This document shows, one piece after another, positions 8,034-16,961 of a stretch of 28,329 nt of DNA. Source of the DNA: CAZTDD01 sp964612675 (lineage in GTDB: Bacteria > Hinthialibacterota > Hinthialibacteria > Hinthialibacterales > JAKPRU01); the NCBI GenBank assembly GCA_964612675.1, contig CAZTDD010000093.1, positions 1 through 28,329 on the forward strand, read 5' to 3'. Both the position numbers and the translations under genes were made by a program. How positions within the stretch are numbered: position 1 is the stretch's first letter; each line of letters begins with the position of its first letter. The notes under the pieces were generated by a model that had not been told where the DNA came from, did not search any database, and saw nothing but the letters and a program-made list of their open reading frames with translations.

Positions 8034-9287
8034 ATGCAGAAGAACTTTATTTCCTTGATCCTCGTTACGCTGGTATTCACGTTCGAGGCATTCGCGTTCC
8101 AGGCGGGCATCGCCGTCCGCACGGTAAATCCGGACCCACTGCTGCCGGTTTCGGGTGGGGTGGGACCGTCCAGTCCGGCCACCGAAAAGGAAGGCGATCT
8201 GACAGTCCGCGCAATCGTGTTCGAGCAGGAAGATACGCGAGTCGCTATCGTCAGTGCCGACTTTCTCGGGTTTCCGGCGGTTCTCGGCGACCGAGTACGG
8301 GATAAAGTAGACGGAATCCCGCCGGAGAATATCCTGATCGGGGCCACTCACACCCACAGCGCACCAGACTGCTACGGGTTTCTCGACCGGGAAGGTCGCT
8401 GCGGAGCCGATTTGGAGTATCTGGATGTCGTCTGCGATAGGATGGCCGAGGCAATCAATGAAGCTGTGACCAACCTCCGGCCCGCATCGATCAAAATCGC
8501 AACCGGAGAAGCGAAAGGAAAGATCGCATACAACTATTACGCTCCACAGCTGTACGATCCGCGCTGCGACGTCATTCAATGTCTCGATAGAGACAACAAA
8601 CCGTTCGCAACATTCATCAATTATGCGATCCACCCTGAGGTGCTCGGGTCGGACCAAGGCGTATTGAGCCCCGACCTTATCGGTCCGTTGTATGAGGAAA
8701 TCGAAGAGGACGGTGGAGGGGTGGGCATATTCATGAACGGTGCCCTTGGCGGCATGGTGACCGCCGACAATCGAGCCCCCGAGGGAGAAGACATGCGAAC
8801 GTGGAAAGAATGCGTAAGGATCGGCGAATTGCTCGCCGATGAAGCGCTGCGTATCGTGAAAGACGCACCGGTACAAAAAGAACCGAACCTTTTCTGCGAT
8901 GCCACCTACATCACATTCCCCATCGATTCGCCGATGATGCAGGCGATTGTGAAATCATCGCCGTTGGGATATGAACTGGACAACAACCGAATTACAACAC
9001 AAGTAAACGTTGTCAATCTCGGAAACGCACAGATGTTGACCATCCCCGGCGAAGCGCTCCCGAATATCGGGTATTATCTGAAACGAAACATGCATGGAGA
9101 ACACAACTTTCTTCTCGGACTGACCAACGACGCGTTCGGATACATTCTAACCAAGGTCGATTTCGACAGTTTCGAGCGCTATGAGTACATCACGAGAACC
9201 GGCCTCGGAGAAATGACCGGAGAGATTTTTATCCGCGAGGCGCTGGCGTTTGTGGACAGTTGCCCCCGGCCGGCGGAGACTGAATGA
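8034..9287 (+). CDS. Exported neutral/alkaline ceramidase-like hydrolase (N-terminal catalytic domain only)
   Basis: The product matches the neutral ceramidase N-terminal domain family, zinc amidohydrolases that cleave N-acyl sphingosine. Many bacterial short relatives have unknown substrates. A signal peptide is followed by AGIAVRTVNPDPLLPVSGG, then VAIVSADFLGF, the zinc/active-site motif ATHTHSAP (H106, H108), a second His region FINYAIHPEVLG, MNGALGGMVT, and the late TIPGEALPNIG and GLTNDAFGYI blocks. At 417 residues it lacks the Ig-like C-terminal domain of full ceramidases. I prefer ATG 8034 to GTG 8025 because AAAGG lies eight bases upstream of 8034. The next gene, an acetylesterase on the same strand, starts 160 bp downstream; both look like degraders of host- or matrix-derived glycoconjugates. 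Confidence 0.85.
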   Translation: MQKNFISLILVTLVFTFEAFAFQAGIAVRTVNPDPLLPVSGGVGPSSPATEKEGDLTVRAIVFEQEDTRVAIVSADFLGFPAVLGDRVRDKVDGIPPENILIGATHTHSAPDCYGFLDREGRCGADLEYLDVVCDRMAEAINEAVTNLRPASIKIATGEAKGKIAYNYYAPQLYDPRCDVIQCLDRDNKPFATFINYAIHPEVLGSDQGVLSPDLIGPLYEEIEEDGGGVGIFMNGALGGMVTADNRAPEGEDMRTWKECVRIGELLADEALRIVKDAPVQKEPNLFCDATYITFPIDSPMMQAIVKSSPLGYELDNNRITTQVNVVNLGNAQMLTIPGEALPNIGYYLKRNMHGEHNFLLGLTNDAFGYILTKVDFDSFERYEYITRTGLGEMTGEIFIREALAFVDSCPRPAETE

Positions 9288-9447
9288 GGCCTTCGCTCGG
9301 AATGACGGTCAAGAACACGGTGACAGCCGGGTGCATATAGATCCTCTCGACAAGCTCTCGGTAACTGTGCAAGACTACTGAAAATGGAGTCTATGCACGA
9401 TTGCTGAGGGCATAGCCCACTGAAACTAACACGCGGAGAGGTCGACT

Positions 9448-11001
9448 ATGCGCAAATATCCCTTCATTTCTATCGCAGCCGCAACATTGTTCTTCTTCTG
9501 TGCCGCATCGCCTGTCTCTGCCGACGTCAGTCTTCCGTCGGTGATCGGTGAGAACATGGTCCTGCAGCAGGGGATGCCCATACCGATTTGGGGATGGGCC
9601 GACCCGGGTGAGGAAGTCACGGTCAAACTCGAGCGTCGAAAAGAATCGGCAACAGCGGATGGTGACGGATGCTGGAAAGTCGAGATAAAGAAGATGAAGG
9701 CGGGCGGTCCGTATACCATGACCGTCTCGGGAAACAATACGATCAACCTGTACAACATTCTTGTCGGCGAGGTTTGGGTATGCAGCGGTCAATCGAATAT
9801 GCAATGGTCGGTCCAGGCCTCCCAGAATTCGAAAATGGAGATCGCCGCCGCGAATTATCCGCGAATTCGTCTGTTTACAGCCGAACGGACAGTTGCCTCG
9901 GAGCCACAGAAGGACGTACCCGGGAAGTGGGTCGAATGTTCGCCGGAAACTGTCGGAGAATTTTCAGCGGTCGGGTATTTCTTCGGCCGTGAACTTCATA
10001 ACAAGCTGCAGATCCCCATTGGTCTGATCAACAGTTCGTGGGGAGGAACACGGGCCGAAGCGTGGACGAGTATGCCGACGCTGAAATCCGACCCCATGTA
10101 CCAGGCGATATTGGAACGAGGCGAACGCGATGTAGAGAATTTCAAAGAGGCGTTCGATCAATATGAGGAAGCGTATGAAAACTGGAAACAAGAGATGCGG
10201 GAAGCGGAGGTGACAGGAGAACCCGTACCGAATCCGCCGCGTATGCCGAATCTTGTTTACCGCAATCCCCATCGTCCCGCTGTCCTGTACAACGGCATGA
10301 TCGCCCCGCTGATTCCGTACGCAGTCCAAGGAGCCATCTGGTATCAAGGCGAATCGAATGCGGGCCGTGCCTATCAGTATCGAAGCCTTTTCAAGGATAT
10401 GATCCTCGATTGGCGAAAGAACTGGGGAAATGAAGATCTCGCATTTCTGTTTGTTCAGTTGGCCAATTTCATTCAAACCTATTCGCCCGACACAGCCTGG
10501 GCGGAGCTCCGAGAAGCCCAAGCAATGGCGCTCAAACTGCCCAATACCGGCATGGCGGTCACAATCGACATTGGTAATCCTACCGATATTCATCCGCGCA
10601 ATAAGCAGGAGGTCGGCCGCCGTTTGGCGTTGGACGCGCTCGCCGGCACATACGGTAAGGACGACGTCATCTACTCAGGCCCCATGTATAAATCCATGGA
10701 GAAAGAAGGAGCCAAGATCCGTATTTCGTTCAACCATCTCGGCGGCGGATTGATCTCCGGTGACGGCAAGGATCTGCAAGGCTTCCTCATCGCCGGGTCG
10801 GATCGGCAGTTTGAAGAAGCCAACGCGATGATCGACGGGAACGATGTCATTGTGTGGTCGGACAAGGTCACCCGCCCGGCGGCGGTTCGTTACGCCTGGA
10901 AAGACAATCCCGAGGAATGCAACCTCTACAATCGAGCCGGCCTGCCCGCCAATCCGTTCCGTACCGATGACTGGCCCGGAGTGACCGTGAACGAGCGGTG
11001 A
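9448..11001 (+). CDS. Exported sialate O-acetylesterase family SGNH hydrolase
   Basis: This 517-residue secreted esterase would remove O-acetyl groups from sialic acids or other acetylated glycans. A signal peptide (about 1-25, ending SPVSA) is followed by a jelly-roll-like region (VIGENMVLQQGMPIPIWGWA). The SASA/SGNH domain comes next: nucleophile block CSGQSNMQW (Ser116), SSWGGTRAEAW, GAIWYQGESNA (297-305) and a C-terminal Asp/His pair in TIDIGNPTDIHPRNK (D380, H382). All catalytic blocks are present. A coiled, charged insert (about 220-260, EEAYENWKQEMREAE) is common in this family. A strong terminator follows at 11052. The 160 bp upstream contain only a scrap (9291-9313) of the GTCATTCCGA-type repeat and the RBS. 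Confidence 0.93.
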   Translation: MRKYPFISIAAATLFFFCAASPVSADVSLPSVIGENMVLQQGMPIPIWGWADPGEEVTVKLERRKESATADGDGCWKVEIKKMKAGGPYTMTVSGNNTINLYNILVGEVWVCSGQSNMQWSVQASQNSKMEIAAANYPRIRLFTAERTVASEPQKDVPGKWVECSPETVGEFSAVGYFFGRELHNKLQIPIGLINSSWGGTRAEAWTSMPTLKSDPMYQAILERGERDVENFKEAFDQYEEAYENWKQEMREAEVTGEPVPNPPRMPNLVYRNPHRPAVLYNGMIAPLIPYAVQGAIWYQGESNAGRAYQYRSLFKDMILDWRKNWGNEDLAFLFVQLANFIQTYSPDTAWAELREAQAMALKLPNTGMAVTIDIGNPTDIHPRNKQEVGRRLALDALAGTYGKDDVIYSGPMYKSMEKEGAKIRISFNHLGGGLISGDGKDLQGFLIAGSDRQFEEANAMIDGNDVIVWSDKVTRPAAVRYAWKDNPEECNLYNRAGLPANPFRTDDWPGVTVNER

Positions 11002-11051
11002 CATATCGGCTCAACTGAAACCGTTTCATTGAGTTCTAATAACAGCGAGTG

Positions 11052-11086
11052 AATGCCCGGGTGGGTAGAAACCCGGGCATTTTGTT
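11052..11086 (+). terminator. Rho-independent terminator after the acetylesterase gene
   Basis: A perfect 11-bp stem (AATGCCCGGGT at 11052-11062 with ACCCGGGCATT at 11071-11081) encloses an eight-base loop and is followed by a TTTTGTT tail. It lies 50 bp after the TGA of the acetylesterase and ends 28 bp before the next start, so the large propeller protein must have its own promoter or depend on readthrough. Confidence 0.9.
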
Positions 11087-11114
11087 CAAAGCCGAATGGA
11101 GGACGTATTACCCC

Positions 11115-14100
11115 ATGTTGCGAAAGACGGTGTTAAGTATTTGTCTGAGCGTTACGGTGTTTCTTACAGCGGACACACTAGCCGAATCGGTTTCTGTGTC
11201 GGAGTCGTGGGTCTATAAGGCCGGTGAGACGGTCGGCGAGAGTCCGAAGTTTTATCCAAATGCGTTCAATCCAACCCACGTGGTCGTTGTCTCCGGCGAT
11301 GGGATTGTCTCACTGGTGGACGGCAACGGAGAGGCGGTGTGGACCACGGACTCAGGCGGGAATTGTGCTGCATCCGCTGGGATCGGGAATCTGGATGACG
11401 ACAATCACGCTGAGATTGTGGTGGGACTTCATGACGGGGACGTGGTCGCATTGGATGAAAATGGACACGAGATGTGGCGTTACAAGATGGCGGGGAAAAT
11501 CGCGAATTATCGATGCCCGATGCTGATCGATTTGAATGACGACGGGCGATGCGAGGTAGTTGCCACGGATTGCTACGGGTATGTCGTTTGCCTTTCGCCA
11601 CGCGGCAAGCGCCTATGGCGGTTCCGAATCGACAAGTATTACGCCTCCGCGACCGCCGCAGCGGACCTGGACCGGGACGGTGAAATCGAAATTGTTTATG
11701 GGACGGAAAACGATCGTGTTGTCTGCCTGACCGCAGACGGTCAACTCAAATGGACACAACGAATCGAAGGGAAATTCGGCAGAACCGCGCCGAGTCTTGG
11801 CGACATGAATGGCGACGGCTATCTCGATGTTGCGGTAACCATGAGTTTCAATACGCCGAATGGAAAGTTGTACGTGCTGTCGGGACCGACTGGAGATCTG
11901 CTGTGGGCAGGCCCGATTGAGATGTGGGCCTATGCGTCGAACAGTGTGGTGGATTTGGACCGGGACGGATCGATGGAGGTGATCTGCTGTGGACGGGCAC
12001 GCCGGGTTCATGTGTTCAACTCTGACGGAACATTACGTTGGAAAAAGAAGATTGAACTGAATGGCTTTTACCGCGAGTGCTCTGTGGCTGATGTAAATGG
12101 GGACGGTCGGTACGAGTTGCTCAACGGAAAGCGGTTCGGTCCGGGCTTCGAGATCTTAGGCGACAATGGGGAACACCTGGGTTACTACGCAAGTGAAGAG
12201 TGTCATGTGACTCCGCTTGTGGGAGATGTCGATCACGACGGGAAACTCGAGATTCTCACTGCGAAAATTCAAAAGGGAGAACTGCTCTGTTTCGATACGG
12301 AAGCCCCGGCTACAGAGAACGCTGTGCTGTGGCCTTCGTACCGCCGCGATTCCGCGAATACGGGTGTCGGAGAGTTTCCGCAGCCTGCTGAAAAAGCATA
12401 TCCGCTGGAAATGGAAGACAAGAAACTCGATGTGAAAGTCAACAGACCAATCGTTTGGGGAATCAACGAGGCGGTCATCGAATGGCCGTCCTCGATGCCC
12501 GAAAACGCTCTCCTCGATATATCGGTGATTTCCGAAAAGGGATCGACCGAAACGACCGTCGTCAAGTTGAAGCGTATCGCGCTGTCGAGCTTTGTCTCGT
12601 TTCATGTGGCGTATCGTGGAAGAAACACCGTCGTATTCGATCTTCGGGACGACAAAGACGGCCATCTCTTGGCGAGCCGAGAACTACGAACTAAGAATTC
12701 CGGTCTTAAGAGTCTTGAGCAGTGGACTAAACCTACGCTGGACCGATCGATTGCTCTATCGGAGAACCTTGCGGGTCGCGAGACGCGAACAAGCCTCTAT
12801 CTCAGGCAGCGGGTGACGGATCTCCAGGCCGGTCTCCAGAGTATCGAAGACTTCATGCAGTCCGATGTAGCCGATACCGATGAAGGCCGTGACCGTCTGC
12901 TTCAACACATCAACGATTTCCGAAAAGAAGCGAGAAATCACACAACGCTGGTCGATGTGCTCGATTCCATTCCAGCCGATGAGAGCATTCCGCCGATTTT
13001 GATCTGGGTCGATCCGAATCCCTGGGATGAAGAATCGCCGTGGGTCGATCTATCCCATGAAAATGCAAATTCCAACGAACCATTATCGACGTGGATGTAC
13101 AAGAATGAGTACGAAGATGTCGCTCTCAATCTGTTGAATATCACGCCCGATCCTTTGACCGTTCAGGTTCGCGGGGAAACAGCGGATTTGGAGCACATCG
13201 ATGTTCGCGAAGCGATTTCCGTTCCTCGCCAGGACGGAACATGGGTTGTGGACGCGCTGCCCGAACTGAACTCGGCACACACGATTTCTCTGTCACCCGG
13301 CGAAACGCGGCAGCTATGGTTTGTATGTAACAGCAACGGTGTGGATGCCGGGATACACGAATGGAACCTCGATTTGCTTGTGCTCGGACACAAAGATACA
13401 ACTCTCCCCGTAACTCTAAAAACAGAAGTGGTTGATATCGATCTCGACGACACGCCGCCTTTCATGCTGTGCAACTGGTCCTCGCTGGGCCGTTTGGAGT
13501 CGGCCGGCTTTTCGGGCGAAGTGCTTCAGGAGTCCATCGAGTATGGAATGAACGTGCTGTACATTTCAATGCCCTCAGGAGAATGTAATGAGAACGGCGA
13601 TTTGATCGGTGAGCCGGATTGGTCGAGAACCGACCGGGAATTATCGCTACTGACACCGGACTGTTTTCTTTTTGTATCGGTCCATGTGCGTACACCGAAA
13701 GGAATACAGAAAGGAAGCCCCGTTTGGAGGAAGGCATATCGAGCGTGGGCGGAGCAAGTTATGGCACATCTCGAAGAGAGAGGCTTTCCTCCAACCCATT
13801 GGGCGATTTACCCGGTTGATGAACCGGGACTGTATGACGGACCGCGAATCGAACAATTTATGGATGTCGTGACGGATGTAAGGGAGGCGGCACCAGAGGT
13901 GCCCATCTACGCGAACCCGGCGGGGGCGATCAGAAAAGAGAATTTTACGCCATTGCTGCCGTACGTCGATGTTTGGTGTCCGGAACTGGGGACTCTTCTA
14001 CGCAGACCGTGGATGCAGGGATTTTTCCTCGACGACGAAGGCGCTCAGGTATGGTGTTACGAAGCGCCGGGCTGGTCGAAACATCTTCGTCCGCTGGGAT

Positions 14101-14540
14101 TCTATCGATCTCAACCGCTGATCGCGTTTTCCATCGGTCTCACCGGTGCGGGCTATTGGGTCCATTTCTACAGCGATCTATGGCGTAGCGACTCAGGTGC
14201 AGAATACGGAGCAAATTACGGCACCGCCGGCATCTGGGTGGAAAGCCGCCGTTGGCACGCCACACGAGATGGAACCGAGGACGCACGTGCGCTTCGTCTC
14301 CTGAGAGGCCTGCTGGAAGAGGCGGAAAGGCGGGAGAAAGAGAGTCCTGTTTGCGAGCGGGCGCGACGGCTTCTGCGAGAGGTTTTACCCGAAGCGCTGG
14401 AACCTCCCAAATCGGCGGATGATGTAACGCGCCACGTTGTCGAGGATTATGATCCGGATCTCAGCAAGCTGATGGAGATCCGGAGACAGACCGCGGAGTT
14501 GACAATAGAACTACGGCGGATTGTAGATGAATCGAACTGA
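11115..14540 (+). CDS. Exported seven-repeat propeller plus GH123-like (DUF4091-type) protein
   Basis: This large secreted protein (1141 residues) has a signal peptide (MLRKTVLSICLSVTVFLTA) followed by FG-GAP/VCBS-like repeats. I count seven Asp-rich loops, each near the pattern DxDxDGxxEI (for example DLNDDGRCEV, DLDRDGEIEI, DMNGDGYLDV, DVNGDGRYEL, DVDHDGKLEI), which fits a seven-bladed Ca-binding propeller at about residues 30-410. An Ig-like middle section and a helical stretch follow, then a TIM-barrel-like C-terminal region that resembles GH123/DUF4091. There HWAIYPVDEPGLYDG carries the Asp-Glu pair (D902, E903) expected for acid and stabiliser roles, with GYWVHFYSDLW near the end. ATG 11115 has GGAGGA 11 bases upstream; the upstream in-frame ATG (11049) overlaps the terminator. 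It probably binds and cleaves an acetamido-glycan, but the substrate is unknown. Confidence 0.8.
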   Translation: MLRKTVLSICLSVTVFLTADTLAESVSVSESWVYKAGETVGESPKFYPNAFNPTHVVVVSGDGIVSLVDGNGEAVWTTDSGGNCAASAGIGNLDDDNHAEIVVGLHDGDVVALDENGHEMWRYKMAGKIANYRCPMLIDLNDDGRCEVVATDCYGYVVCLSPRGKRLWRFRIDKYYASATAAADLDRDGEIEIVYGTENDRVVCLTADGQLKWTQRIEGKFGRTAPSLGDMNGDGYLDVAVTMSFNTPNGKLYVLSGPTGDLLWAGPIEMWAYASNSVVDLDRDGSMEVICCGRARRVHVFNSDGTLRWKKKIELNGFYRECSVADVNGDGRYELLNGKRFGPGFEILGDNGEHLGYYASEECHVTPLVGDVDHDGKLEILTAKIQKGELLCFDTEAPATENAVLWPSYRRDSANTGVGEFPQPAEKAYPLEMEDKKLDVKVNRPIVWGINEAVIEWPSSMPENALLDISVISEKGSTETTVVKLKRIALSSFVSFHVAYRGRNTVVFDLRDDKDGHLLASRELRTKNSGLKSLEQWTKPTLDRSIALSENLAGRETRTSLYLRQRVTDLQAGLQSIEDFMQSDVADTDEGRDRLLQHINDFRKEARNHTTLVDVLDSIPADESIPPILIWVDPNPWDEESPWVDLSHENANSNEPLSTWMYKNEYEDVALNLLNITPDPLTVQVRGETADLEHIDVREAISVPRQDGTWVVDALPELNSAHTISLSPGETRQLWFVCNSNGVDAGIHEWNLDLLVLGHKDTTLPVTLKTEVVDIDLDDTPPFMLCNWSSLGRLESAGFSGEVLQESIEYGMNVLYISMPSGECNENGDLIGEPDWSRTDRELSLLTPDCFLFVSVHVRTPKGIQKGSPVWRKAYRAWAEQVMAHLEERGFPPTHWAIYPVDEPGLYDGPRIEQFMDVVTDVREAAPEVPIYANPAGAIRKENFTPLLPYVDVWCPELGTLLRRPWMQGFFLDDEGAQVWCYEAPGWSKHLRPLGFYRSQPLIAFSIGLTGAGYWVHFYSDLWRSDSGAEYGANYGTAGIWVESRRWHATRDGTEDARALRLLRGLLEEAERREKESPVCERARRLLREVLPEALEPPKSADDVTRHVVEDYDPDLSKLMEIRRQTAELTIELRRIVDESN

Positions 14541-14630
14541 CCCAGTTCCCCAGCCGGAAGAGTATTTGGCAATTCCGCTGTTGGATCTCGGTGTGCTATT
14601 ATGACCTAACAGCAAAACGCTTACGCCACC

Positions 14631-14753
14631 GTCATTCCGAAGAGTGAAGCGACGTGGGAATCTTGCTGTTGGGACACGCAACGAAGAGATCGCCACGCTT
14701 CGCTCGCGATGACGATTAAGCGACCGGCTGCGAACAGTCGCGTTTTCTTTCTC
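14631..14753 (+). repeat. GTCATTCCGA-type dispersed hairpin repeat, copy 2
   Basis: Same family as 2361-2482. The left arm is GTCATTCCGAAGAGTGAAGC and the right arm CGCTTCGCTCGCGATGAC. The same downstream tail (GCGACCGGCTGCGAACAGTC, then TTTTCTTTCTC) is present. It lies between the propeller/GH gene and the pseudopilin. Confidence 0.85.
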
Positions 14754-14812
14754 AAATCACTGGCTTCAGCGGTTCGGAGTTTGTAAGAAATAGACTTGGG
14801 CAGGAGGGCATG

Positions 14813-15415
14813 ATGGATCGACGCGGTTTCACACTGATCGAGCTGTTGATCGTCGTGGCGATCATAGGGATCCTTGCGGCGATTGCCGTACCGAATTTCA
14901 TGAACGCCCGGGTGCGCGCGCTCGCCACTCGGTCGATGGCGGACATCCGGTCGCTCGCTACTTCGCTCGCCCTTTATCGAACGGATAACGGAATCCCCCC
15001 ATTCTATCCGCCCGGGTGGACGGGATCGTCGGGTTCGATGGGGCCTGCAGACGATTTGGTCGCCTCGTATAACCTCTCGCCTTTGACCACTCCCATCGCC
15101 TATATGTCGACAATCCCCTACGATCCGTTCGTTGAACACGATCAACCTCAGAGAAACCGTGGAGATGGAATTCACATTGGCTGGTATCTATATGTCGGAA
15201 CCCGGCCGGAGAATCCCGAAAATGTTCACGGCCACTGGAAGGTGTGGGGGTATGGTCCCGACAAGACACGACAGGCTTTTCCGACGCGTCCCTATGCGAT
15301 GTCCAACGGGGTCATTTCCAAAGGTGATATTATTGCGAGCGACAAAACCGGGTTTCTTACGGAGGACATCAGCGCGACAACGGAAGATCACGATGTGTTG
15401 TCCGTTGCGTTTTGA
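14813..15415 (+). CDS. Type II secretion/type IV pilin-like pseudopilin
   Basis: This 200-residue protein has a canonical class III prepilin leader. The cut site is G5|F6, with Glu at mature position 5 (RRGFTLIELLIVVAIIGILA) followed by AVPNFMNARVRALATRSMAD. After processing by a PilD-type peptidase it should join a pseudopilus or pilus. The globular part has the short pattern TTPIAYMSTIPYDPF and a late NGVISKGDII. The same modules recur in the redoxin fusion at 19196. The start is decided by the RBS: AGGAGG (14802-14807) is five bases from ATG 14813 but only two from ATG 14810. No other secretion genes are adjacent, which is common for the scattered pseudopilins of PVC-like bacteria. It converges with the deacetylase-like gene. 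Confidence 0.9.
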   Translation: MDRRGFTLIELLIVVAIIGILAAIAVPNFMNARVRALATRSMADIRSLATSLALYRTDNGIPPFYPPGWTGSSGSMGPADDLVASYNLSPLTTPIAYMSTIPYDPFVEHDQPQRNRGDGIHIGWYLYVGTRPENPENVHGHWKVWGYGPDKTRQAFPTRPYAMSNGVISKGDIIASDKTGFLTEDISATTEDHDVLSVAF

Positions 15416-15450
15416 TCCATCTGCGGAGTGATTTTCGTCACTTCTTCCTC

Positions 15451-16494
15451 TTATTCTTTCTTCGTCTTCTGCGCCAATACTCGAATGTGTGCTTCAACGG
15501 AACGGGCCAAAGCATCAAGGTTGTAGCCACCTTCCAGGACGGAGATGATCCTTCCCTCACAGCAGCGTTCGGCAACCGCTTTGACAATCCAACTGATCTG
15601 GGCAAACCCTTCCTCCGACATTCCGAGCCCGCCCAGTAGATCGTCACGATGGGCATCGAAACCCGCGGAAATCAGAACGAAATCAGGCTTAAATTCCACG
15701 ACGGCTTCCCTGAATTTCTGTTCGTAAATCTGCACAATGGTCTCCTCATCCGTCCCTGCCGGTAACGGAACATTGAGTGTAGAACCGTACCCCAGGTCTT
15801 TGCCTTTTTCGTCTTTTTGCCCGGTTCCAGGATAGAAAGGATCCTGGTGGGTACTGAAATAGAATACCGTCGGATCGGGATAGAAGATCTCCTGTGTTCC
15901 ATTCCCGTGATGGACGTCCCAATCGACAATGAGTATCTTCTCCAACTGATATTGCTTTTGCAGGTATCGGGCGGCAACGGCGACATTGTTGAAGATACAG
16001 AATCCCATGCCGCGGTCTGAGGTCGCGTGATGCCCCGGGGGGCGGACGGCACAGAACGCATTTCGCACTTTTTTGTTCATTACCGCATCGGCCGCTGCGA
16101 GAACACCGCCCACCGCAGCGCAGGCCGCATCGTATGACTCGGCCGAGATCGAGGTGTCGCCGGTATCGAGGGACTCCTCGCCTTTCTCACACTGTTCTCG
16201 AACACTCTTGACATATTCCGCGTCGTGGACAGTTTCAATCCAACGAACAACATCCGTCTTCTTCGGTTCTATCAGAACGAGTTCAGCTAACAGCCCCACC
16301 TGTTCCAGTCGATTCACAATGGCCGTCAACCGATCCGGCTTCTCGGGATGTCTCGGGCCGGTCAGGTGCTCCAGGTAGATCGAATCGAAAACAAAGCCGG
16401 TTGTTCCTTGACGATTCTCTGATGAGTCGTTCGTGGCGGCGGTTGCGGTCGACCCCATGATGATCACTCCTATGAAAAAAGCGGCAAGTCGCAT
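15451..16494 (-). CDS. Exported histone-deacetylase-superfamily (arginase/deacetylase fold) hydrolase
   Basis: Members of this family remove acetyl or amino groups from amides such as acetylpolyamines or acetoin-related compounds. All active-site pieces are visible in the 347 residues: HPEKPDRL (49-56), RPPGHHA (H155, H156), GFCIFNN, the zinc ligands in DWDVHHGNGTQ (D193, H195), SAGFDAHRDD (D280) and EGGYN (Tyr324). Unusually, the protein begins with a signal-peptide-like stretch (MRLAAFFIGVIIMGSTATAA) before the domain starts at about residue 33, so export to the periplasm is likely. GAGG lies about seven bases upstream of the ATG. It converges with the pseudopilin gene (35 bp between stops) and has no same-strand neighbour. 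The substrate is unknown. Confidence 0.9.
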   Translation of the reverse strand: MRLAAFFIGVIIMGSTATAATNDSSENRQGTTGFVFDSIYLEHLTGPRHPEKPDRLTAIVNRLEQVGLLAELVLIEPKKTDVVRWIETVHDAEYVKSVREQCEKGEESLDTGDTSISAESYDAACAAVGGVLAAADAVMNKKVRNAFCAVRPPGHHATSDRGMGFCIFNNVAVAARYLQKQYQLEKILIVDWDVHHGNGTQEIFYPDPTVFYFSTHQDPFYPGTGQKDEKGKDLGYGSTLNVPLPAGTDEETIVQIYEQKFREAVVEFKPDFVLISAGFDAHRDDLLGGLGMSEEGFAQISWIVKAVAERCCEGRIISVLEGGYNLDALARSVEAHIRVLAQKTKKE

Positions 16495-16754
16495 GATCGG
16501 TCCTCAGCGCTTCGGCAGATGTGGTCTTTCTTTATATCATAGTACACAGTCTCGGAAATACAGTCACTTCTATCCACTACGAGTCCTTAACCTCCTTCCG
16601 TTTCTTTTTCCTGCCTTCGTGATTCAATACCTTCACTCTCAGGAACCTCCGGATACGCCGCCCGCAATTTTTTATGGACACCATTACTGTTGTGCACTAT
16701 ACTTACTGTATCTGTTGCTTATGTAAGAAGAGTCTGGGCCTGTCTGTAAATCGT
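16495..16754. other. Intergenic region without a recognisable gene
   Basis: This is the AT-richer upstream region of the deacetylase-like gene, between it and repeat copy B. I see no convincing ORF, tRNA or terminator. It must hold the promoter of the minus-strand gene, but no clear -10/-35 pair stood out. Confidence 0.4.
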
Positions 16755-16936
16755 GATGGTGCCGCAAAAAGTCGTCGGGATGCGGGAAGCGAGGTGTCAA
16801 CCCCCTCTGTATCTCCCCCAAACTTTGGGGGAGAAAATGACGCTGCAGACACGCTCGTTTCTTTTTCCTCCCCCGAAGATCGGGGGAGGTTCGGAGGGGG
16901 TTGAAATCCGTTTTTCCGACTTTTTGCGACGGCGTC
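16755..16936 (-). repeat. MITE-like dispersed hairpin repeat, copy B (inverted relative to copy A)
   Basis: This 182-bp element is the reverse complement of the 571-766 repeat. Its ends form imperfect terminal inverted repeats: GCCGCAAAAAGTCG at the left and CGACTTTTTGCGACGGC at the right. Inside are two G/C-run palindromes (CTCCCCCAAACTTTGGGGGA and CCCCCGAAGATCGGGGG). It ends 25 bp before the ATG at 16962, so it could affect transcription or RNA structure of that gene. Confidence 0.85.
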
Positions 16937-16961
16937 AAATCGTGAGGGAGGTACAAAAACC

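Noticed and set aside
7950..8876. 308-residue minus-strand open frame
   Set aside because: Antisense to the ceramidase-like gene, whose motifs (HTHSAP and others) are unambiguous; no domain on the minus strand.
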